From: Methanofastidiosum sp964630765
GTDB lineage: Archaea; Methanobacteriota_B; Thermococci; Methanofastidiosales; Methanofastidiosaceae
Length of the DNA stretch: 47,692 nucleotides
NCBI GenBank assembly: GCA_964630765.1
Contig: CAZVXE010000004.1
Location: forward strand, 1-47,692
Reading direction: 5' to 3'
The translations under genes and the position numbers were made by a program. Below the pieces are notes generated by a model. That model was not told the DNA's origin and did no database searches. It worked only from the letters and a program-made list of their open reading frames with translations. Positions 32,155 through 41,038 of the stretch are shown piece after piece; position 1 is the stretch's first letter, and every line of letters starts with the position of its first letter.

Positions 32155-32762
32155 GATTTATTATAATTGATGGGTTAGATGGTGCTGGAAAGGACACACA
32201 TGCAAATTTAATTCGTAACAGATATCTAAAAAAAGGAGATAGCGTAATATTACGTTCCCATCCAGAAAATGACAATACTTTTGGAATAAAAGCAAAAAAC
32301 TCACTTTTAGGCGAGGGAAAATTTAATTATATTAAAGCCTCAATGTATTACGCTTTTGATGTCATAAGGTCAGTAAGAAAATATCATGGAAAAAGCGATA
32401 CATTGATTGTTGTACGTTATCTGATGGGTGTCGCATATTTACCATTACCTTTAGCAAAATTATTCTATAAGTTTTTTTCCACAATACTCCCAACTTCAGA
32501 ATATATGTTCTTTTTAGATGTTGAGCCAGAAGAATCCCTAAAAAGATTATCTAAAAGAAACGAAACAGAGATGTTTGAAAATCTAGATGATCTCGTAAAG
32601 GTAAGAGAAAAAGCGTTAAAATTAGCAAATAATTGGAAGATCATAGATACTTGTCAGCCGATAAATGATGTCCAAAAACAAATAGAAAAAATTCTAGATA
32701 ATTTAGATAATGGAAAAGATAAGCCCAAATCTAAAAATTTTTCAAATCAGACTCAAAATTAA
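32151..32762 (+). CDS. Thymidylate-kinase-like P-loop kinase
   Basis: 203 residues from ATG 32151, which overlaps the upstream stop (ATGA). Walker A GLDGAGKDTHA (about 8-18), the FLDVEPEESLKRLSKR arginine-rich lid region and a typical dTMP kinase length. The usual DRY/DRF motif after the P-loop reads VRYLMG, and the Lys-rich C-terminal tail is extra, so the substrate could differ from dTMP. Coupling with the polyprenol-kinase-like gene hints at a lipid-linked role, which is only an inference. Confidence 0.75.
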   Translation: MRFIIIDGLDGAGKDTHANLIRNRYLKKGDSVILRSHPENDNTFGIKAKNSLLGEGKFNYIKASMYYAFDVIRSVRKYHGKSDTLIVVRYLMGVAYLPLPLAKLFYKFFSTILPTSEYMFFLDVEPEESLKRLSKRNETEMFENLDDLVKVREKALKLANNWKIIDTCQPINDVQKQIEKILDNLDNGKDKPKSKNFSNQTQN

Positions 32763-32787
32763 TAAAAAAATTATTTATAATAATTTA

Positions 32788-33900
32788 TTATAATTTTTCA
32801 AATCTCTTTTCAAGTTCCCTTAGAACTTTTGGAAGAGTTGTGTATTCCATATCTTCAGGAGGTAATCTGTGTGGCTCAAATGGCCCATGCCTTCTCATGT
32901 AGTCGGCGACTCTTTGTGCTTTTCTTCTTGCTTCGTCGTATGCTGGGTCGTCAAATAGGTCAACTGGTCCGACTAGTCTTCCATTAGCTATTTGGAATCC
33001 AAGGGCGATAACTCTTGGTGGTCCATCAAATCTGGTACATACTGCATTCTTTTGGCTTACTGGCATTAATGGTCCGTTATGGGAGCCTCTCATCCATCCG
33101 GCTACTAGATGCGGGAATGCAAAAGGTTCAATTACTTCCCCAAGTGCAGGAAGACCTGATTGTGCTCTTACCAGTGCCACAGGGTCATCTTTTCCTACAT
33201 ACTCTCCGGCTATCTTGTAAAGCTTTTCAGTACTAATGTTTGCAACTGCTTCGTCCGCAGGTAATTTCCCGCCCTTCTTTGGATAAACTCTTTTTATCAC
33301 ATATCTTGATTTGGCGCCAATTAAAGCAAGCATTTTGTATAGCTCTTCTGGGCAATCCATGAATACTCTCTTACTTTCTAAGATATCCCATATCTCGAAC
33401 CTAAATCCTGCTACTGCATTTGGATCTATTACTAAACCTATTGTGTTAAAGGGATCTGCAAATATCTTATACATTGGTAAGTTAAAGGCTCCAGGGTCTG
33501 TCTTATCCATCATAAATGCAACTAGTGGTTCTGCTTTTCTTTCTTCAAATTCGAGCTCTGCGACTCCAGGGCCCATTCCTCTAACATTTCCGCTAAATGC
33601 TTCGGCCAATAAATCTTGACCTGCTCCGTAAAGCTTCAATTCCTTAGCGACTTCTGTTGCCTTCTCAAAAGTATTCCAAGCAAGGTGATGGACTTCTTGA
33701 GAATCGACACCTTTTCTGTGTGTCATCAAAAGCTCTAAATCGTCCCCACAATTAGTTACGTGGAAGTCAATTAGAAGTTTACCTTTTTCTTTTTCTAATT
33801 CTTTTTTTGCTGTTTTAATTAAATCTGGATGGACCAGTGCGTGACCTGGCCATCCTCCAACATCTGCTTTAATAAGAGAAACAGTTATTTTTTCTCCCAT
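32788..33900 (-). CDS. Fructose-1,6-bisphosphate aldolase/phosphatase (archaeal type)
   Basis: 370 residues, the bifunctional gluconeogenic enzyme that condenses triose phosphates and dephosphorylates the product. N-terminal VSLIKADVGGWPGHALVHP and CGDDLELLMTH metal-binding segments, RVYPKKGGKLP (Schiff-base Lys and nearby Tyr) and GSHNGPLMPV match the family throughout. GC content and codon use are higher than in neighbours, like the ribosomal genes. ATG 33900 follows the S2 stop with no gap; AGGAGG inside the S2 end serves it. Confidence 0.96.
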   Translation of the reverse strand: MGEKITVSLIKADVGGWPGHALVHPDLIKTAKKELEKEKGKLLIDFHVTNCGDDLELLMTHRKGVDSQEVHHLAWNTFEKATEVAKELKLYGAGQDLLAEAFSGNVRGMGPGVAELEFEERKAEPLVAFMMDKTDPGAFNLPMYKIFADPFNTIGLVIDPNAVAGFRFEIWDILESKRVFMDCPEELYKMLALIGAKSRYVIKRVYPKKGGKLPADEAVANISTEKLYKIAGEYVGKDDPVALVRAQSGLPALGEVIEPFAFPHLVAGWMRGSHNGPLMPVSQKNAVCTRFDGPPRVIALGFQIANGRLVGPVDLFDDPAYDEARRKAQRVADYMRRHGPFEPHRLPPEDMEYTTLPKVLRELEKRFEKL

Positions 33901-34509
33901 TTAATCCTCCTCATCCTTTGATTTGAAATCATCAATTGAGAACGGAGGCTCCTCGCCATCTTTTATCTGGCCTTTAGCTTTCAGCATTTCTCTTGCAATT
34001 AGATAGTAAACAAGGGCTAATGCTTTCTTTCCTTTGTTATTTGTTGGTACAACTAAATCAACGTTTGATAGATAATTTTCTGAGTCACATAGGGCAACTA
34101 CTGGTATTTTTGCAAGTCCTGCTTCTCTTAATATCTGGTAGTCTGCTCTTGGATCTGTCAAGATGACTACTTCGGGTTCTATAAAGTCCTCGCAGTTTGG
34201 ATTTGTGAGAGAACCTGGAATAAATCTCTTTGTAATTGTTTTTGCGCCTATTTTCTGACCAAACGCTAATACTGGCTTGAATCCGTATATTCTTGAAGAT
34301 ACTACAAGAATTTTCTCTGGCTCAAATTTGGCAAGAAACTTTCCAACTTTTTCTATCTTCTTATTTGTTTCGTTTATATCAAGGATATAAAGACCATCTT
34401 GTCTTATCCTAAATATGTACCTTTCCATGTCCCTTGTCTTTTGGGTTGTCCCAATATGTATTCCTGATGCAAGGTACAAATCAAGAGGTACAAGCATTTC
34501 ATCACTCAT
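33901..34509 (-). CDS. rps2: Ribosomal protein S2
   Basis: Small-subunit protein uS2, 202 residues. LASGIHIGTTQKTRDMERYIFRIR split over the N-terminus, DPRADYQILREA, IPVVALCDSEN and the VPTNNKGKKALALVYYLLA-like helix are diagnostic, with an acidic tail usual in archaea. ATG overlaps the enolase remnant by ATGA and the stop abuts FBP aldolase/phosphatase. It is part of the L18e-L13-S9-rpoN-S2 operon. Confidence 0.96.
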   Translation of the reverse strand: MSDEMLVPLDLYLASGIHIGTTQKTRDMERYIFRIRQDGLYILDINETNKKIEKVGKFLAKFEPEKILVVSSRIYGFKPVLAFGQKIGAKTITKRFIPGSLTNPNCEDFIEPEVVILTDPRADYQILREAGLAKIPVVALCDSENYLSNVDLVVPTNNKGKKALALVYYLIAREMLKAKGQIKDGEEPPFSIDDFKSKDEED

Positions 34510-35108
34510 AAAATCTCCTCACCTAAATATTCTTTAATTCTTATTAGTTCATTTATTATTTGGATATTTTCTTCAATTACTTCTAAATATCTAAGACTAA
34601 ATGCCAAAGATATATGGCAAACCCCTTCATCAACTGCAGGGATTATACAATTCTTATCATCTTTTGATGCGGCGTATATCTGGGATATCGTGTCTAGTTC
34701 AATTTTTTTTGGCTTTTGACTGGGCTTTTGCTCTTTTAGATCCATATCGAATATCTTTCCACCTATATCCAATAGGGGCAGTTGTTCTTCGTATATGCCT
34801 CCAAGGTATCTAAAAAGAGGCAACGAATAAAAAGAGGATGCTGCTTTTGCAGATGCCAAAGACAAAGCAAATCTTATTTGAGTATAGGGCGTTATTTCGC
34901 AAAGCAGTTCATCTAACGATTTTTGCTCGATTGCGTCCAAACCTGCAAGCTCAGGTAACACAACTTCTTCGATTTCAGAGATATCTTCTTCGAAAGGTAC
35001 TGAGGCCCTCCCGAAACTTGAAGAGGTATATATATCCATTTCTACAATACTCTTCTCTTTATTACTGTTGTAAACCTTCCTTGCTCTTATATCCTCTATT
35101 ACGGTCAA
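34506..35108 (-). CDS. Enolase-derived N-domain protein (catalytic barrel lost)
   Basis: 200 residues from TTG 35108, with the strong ribosome site GGAGAGG just upstream. Residues 1-110 match the enolase N-terminal domain (DIRARKVYNSN, VEMDIYTSSSFGRASVPF, SLASAKAASSFYSLPLFRYLGG). The ASTG loop with its active-site Ser is gone and the TIM barrel with the metal ligands and catalytic Lys/Glu is absent; only about 80 unfamiliar residues follow. In archaea the intact eno gene usually lies here beside rps2. The frame is clean and overlaps S2, so it is translated, but cannot be an active enolase. Confidence 0.75.
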   Translation of the reverse strand: MTVIEDIRARKVYNSNKEKSIVEMDIYTSSSFGRASVPFEEDISEIEEVVLPELAGLDAIEQKSLDELLCEITPYTQIRFALSLASAKAASSFYSLPLFRYLGGIYEEQLPLLDIGGKIFDMDLKEQKPSQKPKKIELDTISQIYAASKDDKNCIIPAVDEGVCHISLAFSLRYLEVIEENIQIINELIRIKEYLGEEIL

Positions 35109-35138
35109 TCTTTCCTCTCCTTTTCCATTTCCAATGGT

Positions 35139-35212
35139 GGGGCCGTCGGGATTTGAACCCGAGTTTCCACCACCCCAAGGTGAGAGGCTAGTCCAAGCTA
35201 CCCCACGGCCCC
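35139..35212 (-). tRNA. tRNA-Pro (anticodon GGG)
   Basis: 74 bases. Acceptor stem GGGGCCG/CGGCCCC pairs fully; T arm CGGGTTCAAATCCCG; anticodon stem TCACC/GGTGG with loop TTGGGGT gives anticodon GGG. CCA is not encoded. It lies inside the ribosomal operon between rpoN and the enolase remnant, where some archaea carry rpoK, and is probably cut from the long transcript or has its own weak promoter. Confidence 0.94.
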
Positions 35213-35247
35213 ATGTGAAATCGACTATAAACTATTAAAATATAAAA

Positions 35248-35442
35248 TTATATTTTATAGTCGAGCAGTTCGTCTATAAGATCGACATGGGTAAGAAGCA
35301 TTCTTCTACAGCAATATCTTGTTAATCCCATGTCGTCCAATATTTTTTCTGTCTTTTCCCCTTTGCTTAATCTAGCTAAATAAGGCTCATAAAGATGGCC
35401 AATCACTTTTCCACAGGTAAAGCATCTTACAGGGATTATCAA
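35248..35442 (-). CDS. rpoN: RNA polymerase subunit N (Rpb10)
   Basis: 64 residues. IPVRCFTCGKVIG at the N-terminus and RYCCRRMLLTHVD near the C-terminus form the zinc site of Rpb10, which stabilises the polymerase assembly core. The length is standard. It follows S9 with a 4-base gap in the ribosomal operon. Confidence 0.97.
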   Translation of the reverse strand: MIIPVRCFTCGKVIGHLYEPYLARLSKGEKTEKILDDMGLTRYCCRRMLLTHVDLIDELLDYKI

Positions 35443-35446
35443 AAGA

Positions 35447-35851
35447 TCACCTGTAGGATTTCTGTCTTCTTGCTCTTGGTCCTTTAGAAGACTTACTTGG
35501 CTTGTGCTCTTCAGTTCTCCTTGAATCTCCTCTTAATAGGATTCTGTCGTACCCTAAATAAGCTTCTTTCAAAGAGTTATCCTGAGTGAATTCAACAAGA
35601 CCTCTTGCGATTGCTATTCTGCACGCATCGGCTTGCCCCATAATTCCTCCGCCTCGGACATCAATATCAATATCAACTGTATTTGCTGTCTCTCCTGCAA
35701 GGAGAATTGGTTCGAACATTTTGATTCTCACTAATTCAGGTTCAACTATTGGAAGTGGCTTGCTATTAACTCTTACCCTCCCCTTCCCTTCTTTCACAGT
35801 TGCTCTTGCAACTGCTTTTTTTCTTTTACCAACTGATTGAATAATTTTCAT
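35447..35851 (-). CDS. rps9: Ribosomal protein S9
   Basis: uS9, 134 residues. VGKRKKAVARATVKEGKGRVRVN, GGIMGQADACRIAIARGL and the basic C-terminal tail ending KSYR, which reaches the P-site tRNA, are typical. ATG overlaps the L13 stop by four bases. Confidence 0.97.
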   Translation of the reverse strand: MKIIQSVGKRKKAVARATVKEGKGRVRVNSKPLPIVEPELVRIKMFEPILLAGETANTVDIDIDVRGGGIMGQADACRIAIARGLVEFTQDNSLKEAYLGYDRILLRGDSRRTEEHKPSKSSKGPRARRQKSYR

Positions 35852-36273
35852 ATACGGCCCCCAAGGAAGCTTGATATCTCTTTTACCTTAAAATATTTCT
35901 TAGTTCTAAGTTTTGAAACGTCTGCATCATTGAATCTAACAAATTCCTTCCCTGTTAGATCATCAGGTATTCCAACATATACTTTTAATTTTTTATATGC
36001 TGTTCTTCCTTTGTCTTTCTTCCAAGGTAACATCCCCCTTACTGCTCTTCTGACTATTCTGTCAGACCTTTTTGGGAAAAATGAACCTCTTAAAGGATTT
36101 GCTATGTCTTTGAATTGAGACCTTTTCTCATAAAGGTCAAAGAAATAATCTCTATTTCCTGTAATTATAACTTCTTCAGCATTGACTATAAAAACTTCTT
36201 CCCCTTCTAAAAGTTTTTTAGCGACAACTGATGCCATTCTACCCAGAATCTGATCTTTTCCATCGATTATCAT
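35848..36273 (-). CDS. rpl13: Ribosomal protein L13
   Basis: uL13, 141 residues. IDGKDQILGRMASVVAKKLLEGE, DRIVRRAVRGMLPWKKDKGR (split across the centre) and YVGIP match the archaeal family. Begins four bases after L18e and overlaps S9. Confidence 0.97.
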   Translation of the reverse strand: MIIDGKDQILGRMASVVAKKLLEGEEVFIVNAEEVIITGNRDYFFDLYEKRSQFKDIANPLRGSFFPKRSDRIVRRAVRGMLPWKKDKGRTAYKKLKVYVGIPDDLTGKEFVRFNDADVSKLRTKKYFKVKEISSFLGGRI

Positions 36274-36277
36274 GAGA

Positions 36278-36637
36278 TCACTCCATTATTCTTACACCGC
36301 TACCTCTCGGATTTTCTTTGTAAAGTTCATAAAAAGTTATTGCCCTTCCATTTTTGTTTATCTTATCCATAGCGGATTTAGAAAACTTAAATGCAGAAAC
36401 AGTAACTTTGTGATCTAGCTCTCCACTGCCCAATACTTTTCCGGGGACAACTACTGTATCTCCATCTTGTGAATATCTATTGATTTTCGATAGATTCACT
36501 TGGGGTAAATGCCTTGTAGGCCTTTTAAATCTCTTTGAAAGGTCAATCCACAAGGGAGTTTTTTCAGAATATCCTTTGTCTATAAAAAAATCTATAAGAC
36601 TCAATATACTTGGATTTGTTTTATTTAACTTTCTCAT
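36278..36637 (-). CDS. rpl18e: Ribosomal protein L18e
   Basis: eL18, 119 residues from ATG 36637. GGTG 5-8 bases upstream is its ribosome site, and the GTG at 36646 is part of that site rather than the start. VNLSKINRYSQDGDTVVVPGKVLG and the C-terminal NPRGSGVRIME are diagnostic. First gene of the operon; a TATA-like TATAAAAATA at about 36690-36700 lies upstream and the leader carries a GCGTAAGCGTAA repeat. Confidence 0.95.
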   Translation of the reverse strand: MRKLNKTNPSILSLIDFFIDKGYSEKTPLWIDLSKRFKRPTRHLPQVNLSKINRYSQDGDTVVVPGKVLGSGELDHKVTVSAFKFSKSAMDKINKNGRAITFYELYKENPRGSGVRIME

Positions 36638-36786
36638 TAATTTCACCTCTCAAACTCTTACGCTTACGCTCGCCTGAGATTAACATTGATATTTTTATAC
36701 CCTATTTAAACGTTTCGATGATTTTAGCTTAAAGGATAATAAATTCAAAAATAAGATAAAAAATATATTATTTCTTCAGGATTAAT

Positions 36787-37917
36787 CTATATTTTCCAGA
36801 TTGGAGTTAGAATAGAAGGAAGCTCTGTATTGTAACCAAGGTCTTTTAGGGACATCTGTAAGCATGCCATAGTAACTATTATTTCCTTTTCTGTAACGCT
36901 TCCCATGTGCCCAATTCTAATTATCTTTCCTTTAAGATGATCTTGTCCACCGGCTATGATTATTCCGTGTTTTTCCCTCATTACTTTAACGAGTTCTTGA
37001 CCATCAATTCCCTCTGGAACTTTTATAGATGTGACTGTATTTGAACATGTCTTTTCATCATGAGGAAAAAGTGAAAGACCTATTGACTTTGCAGCTTCTC
37101 TTGTTGCCTTTGCCATCTTTTCATGTTTTTTGATCCAGTTCTCAAATCCGCATTCGTCAATAATATCTAAAGCTTCTTTTAATCCATAAGCCATTGATAC
37201 AGGTTGGGTGTATGGGGCCTTGTATTTGTTATTTTTATATTTCTTCAGATTAAGATAGTAGCATGTTCCGTCTGTTTTTTCAATTACATCCCAAGCCTTC
37301 TGGCTAACGGAGATAAATGACATTCCTGGAGGGAGCCCAATGCACTTCTGGCTACCTGATGCACATAGATCAACTCCCCAATTATCAACTTCGATATTGT
37401 CTCCACCAAGTGATGAAATAGTATCTACGACTAACAGAGCTTTTGTACCCTTTACAATCTTTCCAATGTCTGCTACTGGATTTCTAACTCCTGTAGAAGT
37501 TTCATTGTGTACCATTGTTACTGCCTTGATGGCCGGGTCTTTTTCTAACGCTTTTTTAACATCTTCTGCCTTTATAGGCATTCCCCAGTCATATTTTAAT
37601 TCAATTACAGCTCCCTTGTAGGCCTTGACAATGTCCCTAAATCGCTCTCCAAACTTACCTGATGTAATACATAAGACCTTGTCTCCTGGCTGAACAATGT
37701 TAGCTATTGCAGCGTCCATTGCAGCAGTTCCAGAACCGGCAATTATAAAAACATCATTTTTAGTTTTAAAGATTTTTTTCATCCTTTCGGATTGCTCCAT
37801 AAAAAGCTTGTTAAATTCATCGCCCCTATGGGGCATGATTTTCATTGACATGGCCCTAAATACCCTAGGGTGAACTGGTATCGGACCAGGTATCATTAGT
37901 AAAAAATCCTCATTCAT
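36787..37917 (-). CDS. Class V aminotransferase (alanine-glyoxylate / aspartate type)
   Basis: 376 residues from ATG 37917 (a TTG eight codons earlier is open). PLP-dependent fold type I: GSGTAAMDAAI, HNETSTGVRNPV, VVDTISSLGG with the PLP-ring Asp, and SGSQKCIGLPPG with the Schiff-base Lys, then GxHxxGxxIRIGHMG. Related to alanine-glyoxylate and broad-specificity aspartate aminotransferases of methanogens. Substrate cannot be told from sequence alone. It is a single gene with a T-rich flank. Confidence 0.9.
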   Translation of the reverse strand: MNEDFLLMIPGPIPVHPRVFRAMSMKIMPHRGDEFNKLFMEQSERMKKIFKTKNDVFIIAGSGTAAMDAAIANIVQPGDKVLCITSGKFGERFRDIVKAYKGAVIELKYDWGMPIKAEDVKKALEKDPAIKAVTMVHNETSTGVRNPVADIGKIVKGTKALLVVDTISSLGGDNIEVDNWGVDLCASGSQKCIGLPPGMSFISVSQKAWDVIEKTDGTCYYLNLKKYKNNKYKAPYTQPVSMAYGLKEALDIIDECGFENWIKKHEKMAKATREAAKSIGLSLFPHDEKTCSNTVTSIKVPEGIDGQELVKVMREKHGIIIAGGQDHLKGKIIRIGHMGSVTEKEIIVTMACLQMSLKDLGYNTELPSILTPIWKI

Positions 37918-38025
37918 ATAACCACGACACTTTTTTAACAAAAATAAACATATATAAGATTATCTTATCTAACCGTAAATAAAAAGTGTTAGAGTAGAAT
38001 AAATCTCGAGAAGATTAAAACAAAA

Positions 38026-38223
38026 TTACATTATTTCCTTATGAGTCATTAGTCTTGTTGTGTAACCTGCTATTCTGTTCAAAAGTTTATGTGTAGGTAC
38101 ATCGAGTAAATCTTTAATAATTAATTTATTCTCTTGGAAATCTTTTGTAAGCTCGCCTCTATGTTTTTCAACTAACTGTCTTGATATTCTCTTTATGAAT
38201 GATGGTCTGATTCTTCCCAACAT
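38026..38223 (-). CDS. rps17e: Ribosomal protein S17e
   Basis: eS17, 65 residues from ATG 38223, chosen because GGAGGTG lies 4-10 bases upstream and because LGRIRPSFIKR is the normal beginning. An upstream in-frame ATG at 38250 would add nine residues. DFQENKLIIKDLLDVPTHKLLNRIAGYTTRL matches the family (given here in part only as ENKLIIKDLLDVPTHKLLN). It is divergent from MtxX. Confidence 0.92.
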   Translation of the reverse strand: MLGRIRPSFIKRISRQLVEKHRGELTKDFQENKLIIKDLLDVPTHKLLNRIAGYTTRLMTHKEIM

Positions 38224-38358
38224 TACACCTCCATTTAAATCAAATGGCATAGTATGCTTTTTAAAATTATCGTCAGATTATTAGTTTTTTCGATAGATAG
38301 GTAGTATTCCTCCTGATTATTACAGAAAATATTTAAGGATTGCTTATAGAATACCTTC

Positions 38359-39096
38359 ATGCTTAACATTATAAAGAGTCGAATTGACCCGGACCTTACA
38401 ATAGGTATAGGGGCTTTTGAAAATCCCGAAAAAATAGAAGATGCAGCAAACAGTGTCGATTTTTGTAATGTTAGAGTTTTCAATAGTTCTGCCAAAATTA
38501 TTTCATCCTTAAAAGAAGGTAAAATAGACGCCATAGTCAGAGGAACTCTTCAAAGCTCTGATTTCTTAAAAGAAGTAAAAAACAACTATAAAATTGATAA
38601 GATTTATAGAATTGGCCTTTTAGGAACGTATGACAAAAAATATTTCTTTTTTGCACCTCTTGGCATTGACGAGGGCGAAGATCTAAAAGAAAAAGAAATG
38701 TTCGTTGAATACGCAAAGGATTTATTGAAAAGATTCAAAGTTGAACCAAAGATATCTGTTCTATCGGGGGGCAGAACAAAAGATCTAGGAAGATCAGAAA
38801 GAGTAGATAAGAGCATACTTGAAGCAGAAGCTTTGACAGAGAAGTATGGGATTAATCATGCCGAAATCTTAATTGAGAATGCAATAAAAAACTCCAATTT
38901 TATACTTGCGCCCGATGGGATTTCAGGCAATTTAGTTTATAGGACTTTAATCCATCTTGGTTGCGGGAGCTCCCATGGAGCGTTGTACTATCCCCTAGCT
39001 ATTGAGGGTACTATTATTGTGGATACATCTAGAGCTGCCCCAAAAGAAGAGTATATTTCCTCAATCGCACTTGCTAATGCTATTAAAAATTACTGA
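38359..39096 (+). CDS. mtxX: MtxX, methanogenesis marker protein 4
   Basis: 245 residues of the methanogen-specific MtxX family, with similarity to phosphotransacetylase-like folds: RIDPDLTIGIGAFENPE, DAIVRGTLQSSDF, VLSGGRTKDLGRS and HLGCGSSHGALYYPL. Role unproven, presumed linked to methyl-transfer in methanogenesis. A TATA box ATATTTAAG at about 38328 gives a leaderless ATG 38359. It converges on surE with no gap. Confidence 0.88.
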   Translation: MLNIIKSRIDPDLTIGIGAFENPEKIEDAANSVDFCNVRVFNSSAKIISSLKEGKIDAIVRGTLQSSDFLKEVKNNYKIDKIYRIGLLGTYDKKYFFFAPLGIDEGEDLKEKEMFVEYAKDLLKRFKVEPKISVLSGGRTKDLGRSERVDKSILEAEALTEKYGINHAEILIENAIKNSNFILAPDGISGNLVYRTLIHLGCGSSHGALYYPLAIEGTIIVDTSRAAPKEEYISSIALANAIKNY

Positions 39097-39876
39097 TTAA
39101 AAAGAATCGATTAGTTTTTCTAAATTAACTACGTCTTCCCATGATCTCATTTCGTTGTGATTAGTTGCGTCAAGATGTATTGGAGTTAAGGATACCTTGT
39201 TTTCCTTTATTGCAGAATAGTCGGTGCCTTTCTCAGCAAAGCCACCTGGAGGCTTACCAAAAACTTTGAAATACATCTTACCCTCCTCGTTGTTTGTTTC
39301 AAATGGTTCGTCATAATATACCCTTCTCCCAAGTCTTGTTACTTCGACACCTTTTAATTCATCAAACGGAACAGAAGGTACATTTATGTTTAGTAAAGTA
39401 TCAGTTGGTAACTTTTTATAATTCCAAGAATCAAAAAGTATTTCTAAGAATTTTGTTGCTGTTTCAAACATTGGATTAAAATAATCTGACGAAGAGATGG
39501 ATATAGAAGGTATACCATTTATTATCCCTTCTCTTGCAGCGGATACTGTTCCTGAATAGTATATATCATAAGATATGTTTTCTCCATGATTAATACCCGA
39601 TAAGACAAGATCAATTTTTTCCCTCATGAAATGCCTTATAGCAAGAGCTACACAGTCTACAGGTGTCCCAGAAACAATATAATCAGTTCTTTTTTTATCA
39701 TCTAGATAAAGCCCTTCAACTTCAATTTTTTTAAATATAGAATAGCTGTGGCCAATCCCACTACAATTTTCCTTTGGCGCTATGACAACTACTTCGCCCA
39801 AAGATTCTGCAACCTCTGTGAGCTTCTTTATTCCTTCACTGCCATAGCCGTCATCATTAGTAACTAGTATCCTCAT
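39097..39876 (-). CDS. surE: 5'/3'-nucleotidase SurE
   Basis: 259 residues with ILVTNDDGYGSEGI (metal-binding Asp pair), VSGTPVDCVALAI, DLVLSGINHGENI and YSGTVSAAREGI, the SurE signature. It removes phosphate from nucleoside monophosphates. Full length for the family. Lies between MtxX and orc1/cdc6. Confidence 0.96.
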   Translation of the reverse strand: MRILVTNDDGYGSEGIKKLTEVAESLGEVVVIAPKENCSGIGHSYSIFKKIEVEGLYLDDKKRTDYIVSGTPVDCVALAIRHFMREKIDLVLSGINHGENISYDIYYSGTVSAAREGIINGIPSISISSSDYFNPMFETATKFLEILFDSWNYKKLPTDTLLNINVPSVPFDELKGVEVTRLGRRVYYDEPFETNNEEGKMYFKVFGKPPGGFAEKGTDYSAIKENKVSLTPIHLDATNHNEMRSWEDVVNLEKLIDSF

Positions 39877-39910
39877 TTGAATTAAAGAGGCGATATGTTA
39901 CTTTTAAATG

Positions 39911-41038
39911 TTATTCCTTAATAATTTCCAGAATGGCCTCTTTAGGTACCCTTAAATGAATAAGATTTTGTTTTCCACGGCCCCTTGACTGCGCCCTTTG
40001 AATGTCAACTATTTTAAGATTTTCAAGTTTTACTATTGACTTTCTAAAGAGTTCGTATGACATACCCTCGCATAATATATTGAAAAAATCATTCGCTTTT
40101 GTGAATTTACCAGAATTTTCTGCTATAACTTTGAGGACTTTCTTGTCTGTTTTCGATAAGCCATCGAAGACATTTTCAACATGTAAAGAAGAACTGATAC
40201 GATCTATTGCTTTTTCAATGTCATCAACAATTATTTTTCTCCTGCCTTGAAGTTCTGCTAACATTGCAGCTTCCTTTATTCCTCTTATCCCAAGCCTTAA
40301 ATCGCCTTTCTCAAAAGTTATTTCTGAAATTTTATCTAAGACTTCTTCATCCATCACACCGGGAAATAATCCGATATCGGCACGATATCTCAAAATATCC
40401 GTTATTGTAGCTTGAGAGTACGATTTAAAATGAACTTCGTTTGGCATAAATACAGTTCTAATCTTTTCTGAAACTTTAAATGAAAAAGCATTATCTGTGA
40501 TAATCCCAATAATTCCTGTTTTAACTCCTGGAAAAATCTCATGTGCCCTCAGAATTTTATATAGAATATTTTCTGCAACGTTAACGTGGAATAAAAAATC
40601 CACATCGTCCAATGCAACAAGTAATGTTTTATCTTTTTTTTGTAACTCACCCATGGTATATTCATAGAGAGTTGTTAGAGGCTTCCCAGTTTCTACGGGA
40701 GGATACCCAAATATGCCTCTAAAGATCTGGGACATTATTGAAAATTCTCGATAGTGAAACTGGCAGTTTATATAGACCGGTACAACACTGTTTGAAACTT
40801 CTGTAATGTTCTTAAATAGCAATTTAACTGAAGTAGTCTTCCCAGTACCTGTTGGCCCTAAAACAATAGTATTTGTTGGAAAATCTCCTTTAATCAAAGG
40901 CTTTACATTATGAGATATTGCTTCAAGTTCATTGTCCCTATATTTAAAAACCTCCGGTATGTAACTAAGATCAAAGACTTCGGGGTTTCTGAATAGCGAT
41001 TCTTCCCACATCAGTATATCCTTTATTTTGCTTGTCAT
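39911..41038 (-). CDS. cdc6: Orc1/Cdc6 replication initiator
   Basis: 375 residues. AAA+ domain with Walker A GPTGTGKTTS (61-70), Walker B LLVALDDVDFL (about 136-146), sensor 1 GIITDN, then the lid and a C-terminal winged helix (about 290-375). It recognises origin repeats and loads MCM. Archaeal origins usually lie beside this gene, so 41039-41400 is the place to look. Starts ATG 41038 with TATA-like ATAAATAAAA about 25 bases upstream. Confidence 0.95.
   Translation of the reverse strand: MTSKIKDILMWEESLFRNPEVFDLSYIPEVFKYRDNELEAISHNVKPLIKGDFPTNTIVLGPTGTGKTTSVKLLFKNITEVSNSVVPVYINCQFHYREFSIMSQIFRGIFGYPPVETGKPLTTLYEYTMGELQKKDKTLLVALDDVDFLFHVNVAENILYKILRAHEIFPGVKTGIIGIITDNAFSFKVSEKIRTVFMPNEVHFKSYSQATITDILRYRADIGLFPGVMDEEVLDKISEITFEKGDLRLGIRGIKEAAMLAELQGRRKIIVDDIEKAIDRISSSLHVENVFDGLSKTDKKVLKVIAENSGKFTKANDFFNILCEGMSYELFRKSIVKLENLKIVDIQRAQSRGRGKQNLIHLRVPKEAILEIIKE

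Noticed and set aside
36660..36680. GCGTAAGCGTAA repeat in the L18e leader as a regulatory binding site
   Set aside because: It is a single tandem duplication of six bases with no second occurrence in the window, too little to support a site.
38235..38534. Minus-strand 99-codon frame overlapping the MtxX start and S17e upstream region
   Set aside because: It is antisense to MtxX and conflicts with the leaderless MtxX promoter and the S17e start.
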